Assembly (NCBI GenBank): GCA_023053545.1
Contig: JAKZAN010000009.1
Span: forward strand, 62,001 to 126,000
Length of the DNA: 64,000 nt
Origin: Lepidurus packardi
Lineage: Eukaryota; Arthropoda; Branchiopoda; Notostraca; Triopsidae
Direction: 5' to 3'
Positions 20,610 to 31,166 of this stretch are shown here, one piece after another. The position numbers and the translations under genes were made by a program. The stretch's first letter is position 1. Every line of letters begins with the position of its first letter. The notes beneath the pieces are model-generated. The model ran no database searches and had not been told where the DNA came from. It was given only the letters and a program-made list of their open reading frames with translations.

Positions 20610-22123
20610 TTGTGTAAAGCAGAATTGCAAAATGTCGATCGTAGAGTCGCGGAAGACGAGATAAACATATTTTTTAAATTGAAGAAGATTCACATTAAAA
20701 GAATAGTAGATACAATGCGATTTGGTACAAGGATTGTAAAAGCAAAGAGGAACAGTTCAAACCCACATTTCAATGCAGGCTTGCTAAAAAATACGGAGAC
20801 CCTGCGTTCGCTACAATTTGACGGAGGTTTTAATTTTTTAAGATCCTTGCGTGGTTCTCCTCCGTATTATCAACGTATGTGCCATGATTTGTTTGCCATG
20901 ATTCGACAATTAGGCCCGCCTAGCTTCTTTCTTACTTTTTCCGCCGCTGAAACTCGATGGCTTGAACTGTTACGCATGTTAGGAAAAACTGTAGATGGGC
21001 ACGTTTATTCTGACGACGAGTTGCTGGCTTTAACTTGGTTAGATAAGTGTCGTCTTCTACGTGATAGTGTCACGTGTGCTAGATATTTTAATTATCGCGT
21101 AGATGTATTACTGCAATTTTTGAAGTCGCCTGTTAAACCAGTTGGTAGTGTTGTGGATCACGCTATACGTGTAGAGTTTCAACAGAGGGGCTCCCCGCAC
21201 ATTCATATGTTTGTTTGGTGTGACGACCAGCCTGTTTGTAATCAATTTGTAGATGAAAAGTCATATGAGGGAGAATTACTTCGTTATATTGACAAGCATA
21301 TAAGTTGCAGTTTATCTGGTTCCTCCTCACGTAAAGCTAGAGATGTTCAAATACACAAACACAGTTTTACTTGTAGAAAAGGTAATCAAAATAAATGTCG
21401 ATTTGGTTTCCCTAGGCCACCTATGCCAGCGACTATGTTACTCAAACCATTGGACGACAATGAATCTCAGCAATATAGTACACGGTTTGTTTTAGCGTGG
21501 AAAGCTATTAAGAATGTATTGCACTCTATATGCTCTAATTTAGTTACATTTGAAAATTTCCTCGAACAATGTCATTTGGATTTCGAAATTTATATCAATA
21601 CTTTGAGGTCACGTATCGCGAAACCGACAATTTTTCTTAAACGTGCTCCAAGTGAGATTATGGTAAATGCATACAATCCTTTTGCTCTTGATCTGTGGAA
21701 TAGCAATATGGATATTCAATTTGTTTGGGATGCTTATTCGGCGGCATCGTACATAGCAAGTTATATGACGAAGTCGCAACGAGGAATGAGTGAAACATTA
21801 CGTAGTGTTGTAGAGGAAGTCAAACAAGGGAATTTTACACTCAGGGAAAAGTTTCGAATGCTTGGTAATAAGTTCTTAAACTCGAGTGAAGTTGGAGTTC
21901 AAGAAGCCGTATTTCTTATACTTCAGTTACCACTCCGTAAATTCAGTAGGTCTGTAGTATTTGTAAACACATGTCAACCAGAGGAAAAAGTAGTTCTAAC
22001 TAAGCCTTTTGCAGTCATAAAAAATATGGATGACGAGAACGAAGACGTTATTAGTGAAAGTTTTACTGAAAGGTATGCCAAGAGGCCGGAAAACATGGAA
22101 AACATTTGTTTGGCTGAGTACGT
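20610..22123 (+). CDS. Helentron 1 Rep, rolling-circle nuclease part
   Basis: Continuation of the Helentron 1 protein after the LINE. It holds the helitron-like N-terminal helical domain (RSLRGSPPYYQRM), the HUH metal-binding motif in EFQQRGSPHIHMFVW, a CxC-type segment FTCRKGNQNKCRFGFPRPPM, and the paired tyrosine motif YIASYMTKSQR with its lysine. These define a rolling-circle (HUH, Y2) endonuclease that cuts and joins DNA strands. The frame aligns with residues about 830-1320 of the second Helentron's protein. It is cut by the LTR element at 22,124 and continues at 26,741. Confidence 0.85.
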
Positions 22124-22301
22124 TGTAATGTAGCGACCGATGATAGATGGCGCCAGGGAATGGAAAAGGGAGTTAGTTAAACGACAATACAAGAGACTAA
22201 CGAGCAGACCAAAACACACTCTAGGATTATCTGATATATCGACCTTAATAACGGTCATCAGTGATCATTACAGCTGTGGTTAAACACCCGTAACCACTAC
22301 A
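22124..22301 (+). repeat. 5' LTR
   Basis: 178 bp, starting TGTAATGTAG and ending ACCACTACA. It is followed at once by TTGGCGACGAGG, the place of the primer-binding site; the tRNA was not assigned. Confidence 0.95.
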
Positions 22302-22371
22302 TTGGCGACGAGGTAAAAATATTGTTTTAAACAAACCGTGCATGCTACACTGATTACAGAGAGCATTCAGC

Positions 22372-25300
22372 ATGGCTTCTCTACCTCCATACGAGCCTTT
22401 CCGAATAAGCATGGACCCACAGTCAGTCAGCACCCGATGGGAACAATGGTTATCTGGATTCGAAAACCTCTTAGAAGCATTAGACGTCATCGAGAAGGAA
22501 GACGATAAAGAGGCTCGAAAACTGGCAATTGATAGAAGAAGGAAAGCCATGTTGCTGTATTACGCGGGCGAAGAGGTGGTGAACGTGTTCAACGGCATTC
22601 CAGAAAAGCCTGAAGAAAAGAACACCTTCTCAAAGCTAAAACCCCTACTAAACAAGTATTTTCTGCCAAAGAAGAATTTAGAACTGGAAATTTTCAGGTT
22701 CAGACAACTACGTCAAGACGACAGTGAAACAATGGACATATTCGCCACTCGCCTTCGAGTACAGGCACAACGATGCGAATTTCAAGATTTGGAAGCAGAA
22801 GTTATGCTTCAGATCATACAGGGATGTAAATCAAGCGCGTTCCGCAAATTATTCTTACGCGAAAAAATGTCTCTCACGAAGATGCTCGACCACGCCCGTT
22901 CGTCGGAAGCAGCTGATCTGTATGAAGAAAACCTTCAGAAGAATTCCGATCAATCAGCTATGGCAGTCAAGACTCGAAACTTCAACAGCAACGCAGCTCC
23001 AGAAACACCTAAAAGCAAGACTCATAACGTCTGCAGAAATTGCGGGGGATCGTGGCCACACAACAGCTCGCCATGCCCAATGCAAAATCGGTGCCGGAAC
23101 TGTGGCAGAAGCTGGCCACATCAAGAGGATAAGCCATGCCCTGCAAAAGGGAAAACGTGTTCACGTTGCGGCAAGTTCAACCATTTCGCCGATCAATGCA
23201 AAAGCTCGCAAATGGGCAAGTCCACCAGTCGCACGGACCACGTTCACCAAATACAGCAAGGAGACTCCAGTGACGAATCAGTCCTCAGAATTCAAAGCAA
23301 AGGCGAATCAAGTGCAATCGCCCAAATCGGAATATGTGGAGATTCCATACCGATGATGATTGACACCGGATCTACGTGCAATCTTCTCAGCGAAAAAACG
23401 TACAAAACGCTACGCAATGCTGCACCCCTTGAACCAGTCGAAAACGAAGTCACTGCTTACGGGAAAAGGAAGATTAGCATACTAGGATCTTTCACAACTT
23501 TACTCACTTCTAAATATGCGTCAGTAGTAACAACCGTTTACGTAAGCAACGATGAAGACGCAGAGTGCCTACTCAGCCGCAAAATATCCGAAGAACTGGG
23601 TCTCGTAATTTTCACAAACGTCGTCTCCACCGAAGATGGACACTCACAACTAAAGAAAGACTTCCCAAAGCTGTTCTGCGGACTGGGAAAGCTAGAAGGA
23701 CACCAGGTGAAGCTATACATCGACTCATCGGTAGCCGCAGTGGCCCGGAAACATCGAAGAGTTGGTTTCCACCTTCGTAAAGCAATGGCTGAAGAACTCG
23801 ATCGACTCTTAGAGAACGACATCATAGAACCAGTCCTTGATGGCCCAACGCCATGGGTTTCCCCATGTCTTATCATTCCTAAACCGAAGCAGCCGGGCAA
23901 ATACAGGGTTTGTGTGGATATGAGGGCCCCAAACAAAGCGATCCTCCGAACCAGGCACGTCATTCCGACAGTTGAAGACCTGATCGTGGATCTCAACGGT
24001 GCGAAATTCTTCTCGAAGCTTGACATGAACCAGGGGTATCATCAACTTGAGTTACACCCCGATTCGAGATTCATCACTACCTTCGCAACGCATCGTGGCC
24101 TATTCCGTTACAAACGTCTAAATTTCGGCATTAACTGCGCATCAGAAATTTTTGACGACATAGTGCGGCAGATCGTCAGTGGGATACCTGGGGTCATCAA
24201 TCGCAGTGACGACATTCTAGTCACAGGCAGAAACAAAGAAGAGCACGATCTGAACCTCAAAGAAGTACTTCGCCGACTATCAGAAAAAAATATTACACTC
24301 AACTTCGAAAAATGCGAGTTTGAGAAGAAGCAACTTACTTTTTACGGCCTGAAGTTTAGCGCCGAAGGTCTCGCCCCAGATGAAGACAAAATCAAAGCAA
24401 TCAACAATGCGCCGCAGCCGGAAAGCGCTGAAGGAGTTGCGAGCTTCTTGGGGATGATCACGTTTTGTAGCCGGTTCATCAAAGATGCAGCGTCAATCGC
24501 CGAGCCACTACGCAAGCTGACCCATCAAGACAATCCTTGGGTATGGGGTCCGCAAGAAGAATATGCTTTTCAAGAGTTAAAAAAGCGTTTGCGGGAGGCA
24601 ACAACTTTGGCGTATTATAACATCGAGAAGCCCACTGCTCTTATCGTCGACGCTAGTGCAAAGGGGCTTGGAGCAATCCTTGTCCAAGTTTCCAAAGACG
24701 GTCAAGAAACGCCTGTCGCGTTCGCAAGCCGCAGGTTAACTGATGTAGAGTCGCGTTACTCCCAAACGGAAAGAGAAGCACTTGCCATAACGTGGGCAAT
24801 TTTTCACTTTCACTTGTACGTGGCCGGAAAGAGTTTCAAGGTTATAACCGACCATAAACCTCTAGTCACCTTATTTAACAAACCTTTAATCCAGCCTCCT
24901 GCTCGCATTGAAAGATGGATACTCAAGCTACAGCAGTACGAGTTCTCGGTAGATTACAGGCCTGGAAAAAACAACCCGGCCGATTTCATGTCACGGCATC
25001 CAATCCTGGACGCAAGCGTCTCGTCCCGGGAAGAAACATTGGCCGAAAATTATATCAACGCGGTGTGCCTCAAATCTGAACCGAAGACCGTTTCGCTTCA
25101 AGAGATCGCTGACGCATCCGAGAACGACAAGTCACTTCAAGCCATAGTGAAGATTCTTAAAAAGGTTAAGCAAAGTGGACCTTTAGACTTCAATGAAGCT
25201 GAGGAACAGCGCTTCAAAGTCTTGAAGCAATGCATGGACCAGATGTCAGTAATTCCATGGCAGAAAGGAGAATTTGTCCTGAAAGGAACGAAAGTCGTAA

Positions 25301-26421
25301 TCCCCGACGCTTTAACCGACCGGTTAGTCGAAGTTGCACATCGGAATCACTTAGGTATCGTCAAAACGAAAGGATTACTGCGAGAAAAAGTATGGTTTCC
25401 TAATATGGACCAACTAGTTGAAAGCAAAATCAATCATTGCATTCCTTGCCAGTCTTGTTCTACGAAAAATCAACCAGAGCCACTGCAAATGTCAACCTTA
25501 CCTGCCCTTCCGTGGACTGAAATAAGTATCGACTTTGCAGAAATGCCAAATGGAGAGTACCTGTTGGTCGCATACGACGACTACTCCCGCTATCCCGTAG
25601 TTAGCAAGGTATCGTCTACCTCAGCAGCAGCCGTTACTCCAAAACTAGACGAAGTTTTTTCGTTATTCGGTATACCGGAAACCGTCAAGTCGGATAATGG
25701 CCCACCCTTCAACAGTGCGGAGTTTGCTCATTTTGCCAAGAGCATGAATTTTCAACACCGTAAGGTGACGCCTTGTTGGCCCCAAGCTAATGGAGGTGTG
25801 GAAAGATTTATGAGGACGATCAAGAAAGCTCTTCGTTGCGCTGTCGCCGAAGGAGCAAACTGGAAACAAAGAATTTCAAGTTTCTTACTTGATTACCGTG
25901 CCGCACCACATCCTAGCACTGGAAAGTCACCGGGGTTCCTAATGTTTGGCAGACCCTTAAGGACAAAACTACCTCAACTTCCGGCTAAACCGTCCAACGA
26001 TGAAGTCCGCGAGCGTGATGCTACATACAAGTCTAAGGTAAAGATGCATGCGGACAAACAGTCAAAACATCGCGAAATCCAAGTGGGAGACGTGGTCCTG
26101 CTGAAGCGAGATAAGATCACCTGCAAGCTTCAAACACCGTTTTACACTGAACCCTTCAAAGTCATCCAACAGAACGGGACAATGATCACAGCAGAAAACG
26201 GATCACGCCGTGTCACCCGTAACGTCACCTTCTTTAGGAAGTATCATGGCGATATCATTTCAGATAACCAGAACCATGTTCAAGAAAACGATGAAGAATT
26301 CATTACTGTTCCTGAAGGCGAACCGCCAGAAGTTAACGCACCGAATGAAATCCAACCGTTGAGACATAACCTCAGGGAACGCCGCGCGCCAAGAAATTTG
26401 CAAGATTTCGTCGTGAATTAA
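22372..26421 (+). CDS. Gag-Pol polyprotein of the gypsy element
   Basis: A 1,349-residue fused polyprotein. Order: Gag with three zinc knuckles (about residues 220-285), aspartic protease (MIDTGS near 330), reverse transcriptase (KLDMNQGYHQLELH near 550), RNase H (DASAKGLGAIL near 760), integrase HHCC zinc domain (near 990-1,027) and the DDE core (IDFAEMP, SDNGPP, GGVERF near 1,053-1,145). The RT wording matches the K02A2.6-like branch common in animal genomes. No envelope frame follows, so it is a retrotransposon rather than a retrovirus. Family call from motifs. Confidence 0.9.
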   Translation: MASLPPYEPFRISMDPQSVSTRWEQWLSGFENLLEALDVIEKEDDKEARKLAIDRRRKAMLLYYAGEEVVNVFNGIPEKPEEKNTFSKLKPLLNKYFLPKKNLELEIFRFRQLRQDDSETMDIFATRLRVQAQRCEFQDLEAEVMLQIIQGCKSSAFRKLFLREKMSLTKMLDHARSSEAADLYEENLQKNSDQSAMAVKTRNFNSNAAPETPKSKTHNVCRNCGGSWPHNSSPCPMQNRCRNCGRSWPHQEDKPCPAKGKTCSRCGKFNHFADQCKSSQMGKSTSRTDHVHQIQQGDSSDESVLRIQSKGESSAIAQIGICGDSIPMMIDTGSTCNLLSEKTYKTLRNAAPLEPVENEVTAYGKRKISILGSFTTLLTSKYASVVTTVYVSNDEDAECLLSRKISEELGLVIFTNVVSTEDGHSQLKKDFPKLFCGLGKLEGHQVKLYIDSSVAAVARKHRRVGFHLRKAMAEELDRLLENDIIEPVLDGPTPWVSPCLIIPKPKQPGKYRVCVDMRAPNKAILRTRHVIPTVEDLIVDLNGAKFFSKLDMNQGYHQLELHPDSRFITTFATHRGLFRYKRLNFGINCASEIFDDIVRQIVSGIPGVINRSDDILVTGRNKEEHDLNLKEVLRRLSEKNITLNFEKCEFEKKQLTFYGLKFSAEGLAPDEDKIKAINNAPQPESAEGVASFLGMITFCSRFIKDAASIAEPLRKLTHQDNPWVWGPQEEYAFQELKKRLREATTLAYYNIEKPTALIVDASAKGLGAILVQVSKDGQETPVAFASRRLTDVESRYSQTEREALAITWAIFHFHLYVAGKSFKVITDHKPLVTLFNKPLIQPPARIERWILKLQQYEFSVDYRPGKNNPADFMSRHPILDASVSSREETLAENYINAVCLKSEPKTVSLQEIADASENDKSLQAIVKILKKVKQSGPLDFNEAEEQRFKVLKQCMDQMSVIPWQKGEFVLKGTKVVIPDALTDRLVEVAHRNHLGIVKTKGLLREKVWFPNMDQLVESKINHCIPCQSCSTKNQPEPLQMSTLPALPWTEISIDFAEMPNGEYLLVAYDDYSRYPVVSKVSSTSAAAVTPKLDEVFSLFGIPETVKSDNGPPFNSAEFAHFAKSMNFQHRKVTPCWPQANGGVERFMRTIKKALRCAVAEGANWKQRISSFLLDYRAAPHPSTGKSPGFLMFGRPLRTKLPQLPAKPSNDEVRERDATYKSKVKMHADKQSKHREIQVGDVVLLKRDKITCKLQTPFYTEPFKVIQQNGTMITAENGSRRVTRNVTFFRKYHGDIISDNQNHVQENDEEFITVPEGEPPEVNAPNEIQPLRHNLRERRAPRNLQDFVVN

Positions 26422-26511
26422 AGAGTTCAAAGTGATTTTTTTTTTCTTCCTTATGTTGCAAGTCAATCATTTAAGTTCGGTTCATTTTTTTTTTGCATTT
26501 GATTAATTTGG

Positions 26512-26514
<3 letters not shown>

Positions 26515-26556
<42 letters not shown>
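26515..26556 (+). repeat. Poly(A) tract inside the LTR element
   Basis: About 40 consecutive A followed by GAGTGA directly before the 3' LTR. It occupies the position of the polypurine tract. Confidence 0.8.
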
Positions 26557-26559
<3 letters not shown>

Positions 26560-26562
26560 TGA

Positions 26563-26740
26563 TGTAATGTAGCGACCGATGATAGATGGCGCCAGGGAAT
26601 GGAAAAGGGAGTTAGTTAAACGACAATACAAGAGACTAACGAGCAGACCAAAACACACTCTAGGATTATCTGATATATCGACCTTAATAACGGTCATCAG
26701 TGATCATTACAGCTGTGGTTAAACACCCGTAACCACTACA
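26563..26740 (+). repeat. 3' LTR
   Basis: 178 bp, by eye identical to the 5' LTR, and followed by TACGT, the second copy of the target duplication. Confidence 0.95.
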
Positions 26741-27424
26741 TACGTAACAAAATATACTTACAAAAAAATCAACGAAAATTCAGGGACTGTAGATGAAGAA
26801 GGATATTGCATAGAACAGGCCGATTATTCTGGGGAGGAGTCTGATTACGAAGAACATCCAGAAAATCTGACAGTTGATAAAGAAGATTGGATTGGTAAAA
26901 CTGAATACAGTACGAGAATTAAGTCTCGAATTCTTCGTTTTATGAATTATCATCTCGATAGGAATCCTGAAAAATATTATCATACAAAGTTGATGCTTTA
27001 TTGGCCATGGCGTGATGTCAGTGAACTTAAGCATGAGGGGTTTTACGAGAAAAAATTCTTCCAGTTAAGTGTTTTCCATCGTATTGAACAAGAACGAAGA
27101 ATATACGAGCCACATAGTACTTCTGTTGAAGAAATATTGGCTAAACCCTTGCACGAATTCATCGAGCCTGACCCCCTCAGTTACTCGGACTCAGAGGACG
27201 AAGAATGTCTAGGAGGAAATAAAGAAAGAAATTATCAGTTTACTGAGATATATGACCCAGAACTTAATTGTGTACCAATAGGAGATATAGGAAGAGACTT
27301 ACCCACGATAAACGGAAACGATATAGATATAGGTCGTAGTGTCACACTAGAGACTAAATACGGATTGCAGGACTCGGAATACTTTGACTTAAGGCCCCGG
27401 TATACAGAACCCTCTTATGGGTGA
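26741..27424 (+). CDS. Helentron 1 Rep, segment after the LTR element
   Basis: The Helentron frame resumes with the second TACGT copy; with one copy removed the reading LAEYVTKYTYKK is continuous and matches LAEFASKYFRVA of the second Helentron. The segment covers the linker between Rep and helicase (RILRFMNYHLDRNPEKYYHTKLMLYWPWRD). It ends with a stop at 27,424, just before the helicase would begin. No Walker A motif follows, so the helicase is either deleted or displaced and the protein could not be autonomous. Confidence 0.75.
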   Translation, partial: YVTKYTYKKINENSGTVDEEGYCIEQADYSGEESDYEEHPENLTVDKEDWIGKTEYSTRIKSRILRFMNYHLDRNPEKYYHTKLMLYWPWRDVSELKHEGFYEKKFFQLSVFHRIEQERRIYEPHSTSVEEILAKPLHEFIEPDPLSYSDSEDEECLGGNKERNYQFTEIYDPELNCVPIGDIGRDLPTINGNDIDIGRSVTLETKYGLQDSEYFDLRPRYTEPSYG

Positions 27425-27435
27425 ATAACATGGGG

Positions 27436-27714
27436 AAATTCGGGGGCTGATATCTTAAAAACTACTCAACCGATTAAAATGATACATATAACAAAAAATC
27501 GATCAGAAAAACATCTACTGCAAGTGATCGAGTTTTTTTTAAAAAATTATGTAATTTAACTAAAAAATTGAAGGCAAAGTTTTGGGAATTTCTAAATAAC
27601 CGAAAAATTGGAAATCGGGCCATCACTTGCAGTAGATATTTTATTTCTAGATTTTTTACAATTTAAAAAAAATACATCGGACGAGTAGTTTTTATGAAAT
27701 CAGCCCCCGAATTT
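27436..27714. mobile_element. Foldback MITE
   Basis: About 280 bp that fold almost end to end. Outer arms AAATTCGGGGGCTGAT / ATCAGCCCCCGAATTT extend to roughly 40 bp with few mismatches, and inner arms around ATCTACTGCAAGTGAT also pair. No coding. It sits 12 bp after the stop of the Helentron 1 frame. Confidence 0.8.
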
Positions 27715-28796
27715 TAATAATTTAGCTCCCTATACAGTGGTGCCAATTTGCCATGTGGGGGAATAGGAAAAGTTTGCAGTCGGTGCAAGAAAACAGCGGG
27801 CTATATGAATGAAGGATTGGCCTTGAAGGAAGGGATAGTTGATAATGCCTATGGCACGCCTTCTCTACAAAACATTTCCCCTAGAATTCTCTTTTCTTCA
27901 AGAACAACCGTTGACGGCCGACGTCACCACTCCTCAGGGTGGGACTTACTTTGTAAACAATAACGAAGCTACACGAGTTTTCAGTTAAAAAAATTCATTC
28001 AGTTTTACAATAAAAGTTTTCTAATTAAGGGTGGATCACATTGGTATGCAGTTCCAGTTGCAAGTAGTCTAATAGTAATATAAAATAGTTGCTTCCCTTG
28101 ACACATTTTCGATAAAGCAAGAAAAAGACTCATTTCCAAAATTATAGTTCCATAAGCCTAACGATGGGATATAAGAAGAAATCTGCCATTCTTTTGACGT
28201 GGAGTTGGGCATCTTCTAAACTTACGTCTCAATTGTACGCCCGATTGAAATATGTGTCTTTCTAGTGGGTTTGTGTAGATAATGTTGACACTATGACAAG
28301 ACATGAATTAAATAATTTTTTATTACTAAAATGAGAAAAAATAACTAGGCTTACCACAAGTAGTTCGCAAAACAGCATTGCGCTTATCATTTAAAAAAAT
28401 ATTCGACGTGAACTACGCATCTAGCATCCCAGTGACCAAACTTCTTCACATTTTACAGGTGTGAGCCAAACTCAATTGACTTATATGTTGAACGTAGATA
28501 TTATAAGATTTCCTGCCGCACGCCTTTATATTCTTTGTAACCCTGTTGAAGCGAATTGTTTAAAAAAAATACTCATTACAGAGGTGATTCGCCAAAGGCA
28601 TTAGTTGACAACCTGTAATATAAAATATTTATTACGACCACGTAATGATTTTGCGTTCACAGTACCAGTAAAACGTGCTAAAAGATCGAACATATGTGTT
28701 CTTTATTTACAGTGACATAATAAACGTAATTACATTGGGAAAAAATAAAGTAGCGTCAAAAGTTTGCATTTAGACATGAAATACGAAAATGATGTC
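27715..28796. other. AT-rich stretch without gene
   Basis: No supported frame; the 71-residue frame at 27,748 has no domain. It probably contains the 3' flank of the Kolobok-like element A, but I could not locate its terminal repeat. Confidence 0.35.
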
Positions 28797-29333
28797 TCAT
28801 TTTCTTTTTTTTCTGTTTTCCTTTCCCTTTTTTTGTCTATTGGCCTGGACTTTCGTTCTTCGTGAGATAGCGTCTAACACAAACTGGGGCTCGCGAGGAT
28901 TTTCGCTTCGTTGTAGCCGTGAGTCCGCAAGTTCAGGTAGGAAGCTGTCGTCAAAGAAGCGTTTCAGTTTGGGAAACATGTCTTTGCTCCAAAAGTCTCT
29001 ATCCCGTTTGATTCTTTCGACATGCATGTCATTTGGACACCATACAACAAAATCACACCACTGTCTACCAGTAACTTCAAGTTGTCCTTGAATTTGGTAG
29101 TAGTAGTGGTGGTTCTTGTTGATCCTTAGCTTGCGGTTTTCGCCAGGCAGTAGTCCAATTGACTGTTTCTTTTCGGAAATAACGAAGTCATAAAGGTTTT
29201 CCGCGTTTTTTGCACTGCTTGGGCACTTGATCTCAATCAAGCCATCCTTTTCGACTACACCATCGGGAGATGCACCCAAGTAGCCGTATTCAGGGTGTAC
29301 CCATAGCCCGGAAGGTTGGACAGTAACTTTTTT
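28797..29333 (-). pseudogene. Kolobok-like element A, C-terminal YqaJ nuclease part
   Basis: C-terminal part of a Mutator-like transposase fused to a YqaJ/lambda-exonuclease-type PD-(D/E)xK nuclease. Visible motifs are VQPSGLWVHPEYGYLGASPDG, IEIKCPS and YYQIQGQLEV. The frame is open to the Helentron 2 left end at 29,333, beyond the ATG at 29,279. It continues the N-terminal part at 40,852-43,390; both are on the minus strand in the right order. It is closely similar to residues 750-917 of the intact element B protein. Confidence 0.85.
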
Positions 29334-29366
29334 GGGTTGGCGTTTTGCCCTTAGGGCAAGCCAACC
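29334..29366 (+). other. 5' terminal hairpin of Helentron 2
   Basis: Inverted repeat GGTTGGC...GCCAACC with an inner TTGCCCTTAGGGCAA-like core. The first 10 bases form the asymmetric terminal inverted repeat shared with the right end. Confidence 0.8.
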
Positions 29367-29997
29367 TTAAGCGAGCGTGCCTTGGTCGTTTAAGACAGCT
29401 TCTATGCATTTCAAATGACATTCCTGATGTCCCTGTGCAAATAAAAATCCCCGTGCATTTCAAATGGGACTTCACATTCCTGTGTCCCTGTTCAAATAGT
29501 GTCCTATGCAAACAAGCTTTGGTCGTTCTAGACAGTTCATGTGCTTTTCAAGTAGGGAACAAACTTCGTACGCGGGCAAAGAGGGGTTAATTCCTAAATC
29601 CAATATCCCATTGGGGTTTCTTGCTTTGCCTTCAGCAGGCCGTCTAATCACTACATCCAAGTATATCGAACATCCAAGATTAATATTCAACAACCATGCA
29701 ACATTAACATAAATGCAACATTCACATTCATCCAATATTACAATTCATACAAGATTACAATCCATCCAATATTAACATCTTACATCCATGCAACATCTTT
29801 TCCTACATCGAACAAGTTCTAGCTCGACGCTCTCGGATTATTGCCTATGCCTTATAGCTGTGACGGGTCTGGTTCCGTGTAACTTCAGACTGTCTTTTCC
29901 AACTTGCATTTTTTAATGAGACTTAAGGATCTCGGAGTAAAAGAAACGACGTGTGCGAAAGTTAGGGAGTCGGTCTGTAGCGTAAAGGAAAAGTAGT

Positions 29998-31166
29998 CAA
30001 CGTAGCCAGTTCAAATATTTGACGACACTGTAATGAACATAAAGCATACACAGAAGAGCATACACAGAAGAATTATTAACTATACAAGTATAAAGAGAAG
30101 TACATATATAAGAACCTGAAGGTATAATTACTTGTACGAAATCGTAAAGCTGGCAGGGTAGAGTTGGAATAGGCTGTAGGTTCGTAGTGTTGACGACTGA
30201 TGTCTGCACATTCGTAGATTTTGGACTTCCAGAACGATATATATATATTGAAGTGAAAGCTTACGCAAACATACCACAACGTTAGGATAGGGAAGGCCAA
30301 GTCGTATTCAAGTAATTACATTTCCCTAAGCCGAATGGTGCATTTCATACTTAAAAATATGGTGACCTTAACCATAACCATTGGTAACCATTGCTGAATT
30401 ACGTAATCTCGTTACAGGTTGCCCTTCGCTAATGCTGAATATTATCGAAGTATTTACGAAGGGCAACTCGTAAGAAGATTATGTAAACAATGTTTTTTAA
30501 GTATCCTATTTACCAGTCTGCTTACATACATGTCATTCCATGTATATTCAACATCAAAGAAGAAAATATTGTGATCTTAACTGTAAATTGTAAGAAGATT
30601 GTGTAATTCCACACTTAAGATGACAATATTTTCTTCCTTGATGTTCAATATACAAGGCATTACATCTATGTAAGCCAAATCGTGAATGTCATACTTAGAA
30701 AACATTGTACGTAATCTTCTTACGAGTTGCCCTTCACAAATACTTCCATAATATTCAGCATTAGCGAAGGTCAACCTGTAACGGGTTTACGTTATTGTAG
30801 TACAGTTCAGGTCACCACATTTTTAAACTATGGAATTCAGCATTCGGCTTAGATAAATGGAATTCTTTGAATACAACTTGGCCTTCGCTATCGTAACGTT
30901 GTGGTATCTTTGAGTAACCTTTCACTTCACTATATACATCGTTCTCGAAGTTCCATTTCTACCAAAGTGCAAACATCACTCGTCTACACTACTGACCTAC
31001 AACCTATTCCAACTCTTCCGTGCCAGCTTTACGATTTCTTACAAGTAAGTATACCTTCAAGTTCTTATATATGTACTTCTCTTTAGACTTCCCTAGTTCA
31101 TAATTCTTCTTTTTACTCTTTATTTTCATTACAGTGTCGTCAAATGGTTTAACTGGCTACGTTCAC
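29998..31166. repeat. 1.17-kb imperfect palindrome over the RPA gene start
   Basis: Left arm 29,998-30,580 and right arm 30,584-31,166 are inverted copies with moderate divergence and small gaps. The right arm holds a leader exon, its intron (CAAGTAAGTA donor, TTACAG acceptor) and the first RPA codons; the left arm carries the same parts in reverse. Matching landmarks include CCAGCTTTACGATTTC, TTCTTACGAGTTGCCCTTC and ATATTTTCTTC. A transcript across it would form a long hairpin. Confidence 0.85.

Larger units (their letters stand above)
22124..26740 (+). mobile_element. Ty3/gypsy LTR retrotransposon, K02A2.6-like, looks whole
   Basis: A 4.6-kb LTR retrotransposon inserted in Helentron 1. Two 178-bp LTRs (22,124-22,301 and 26,563-26,740) read identical, and the insertion is flanked by the 5-bp duplication TACGT. 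A single Gag-Pol frame lies between. Identical LTRs indicate a very recent insertion; it looks whole. A poly(A) run of about 40 bp sits just inside the 3' LTR, an unusual place. Confidence 0.95.
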
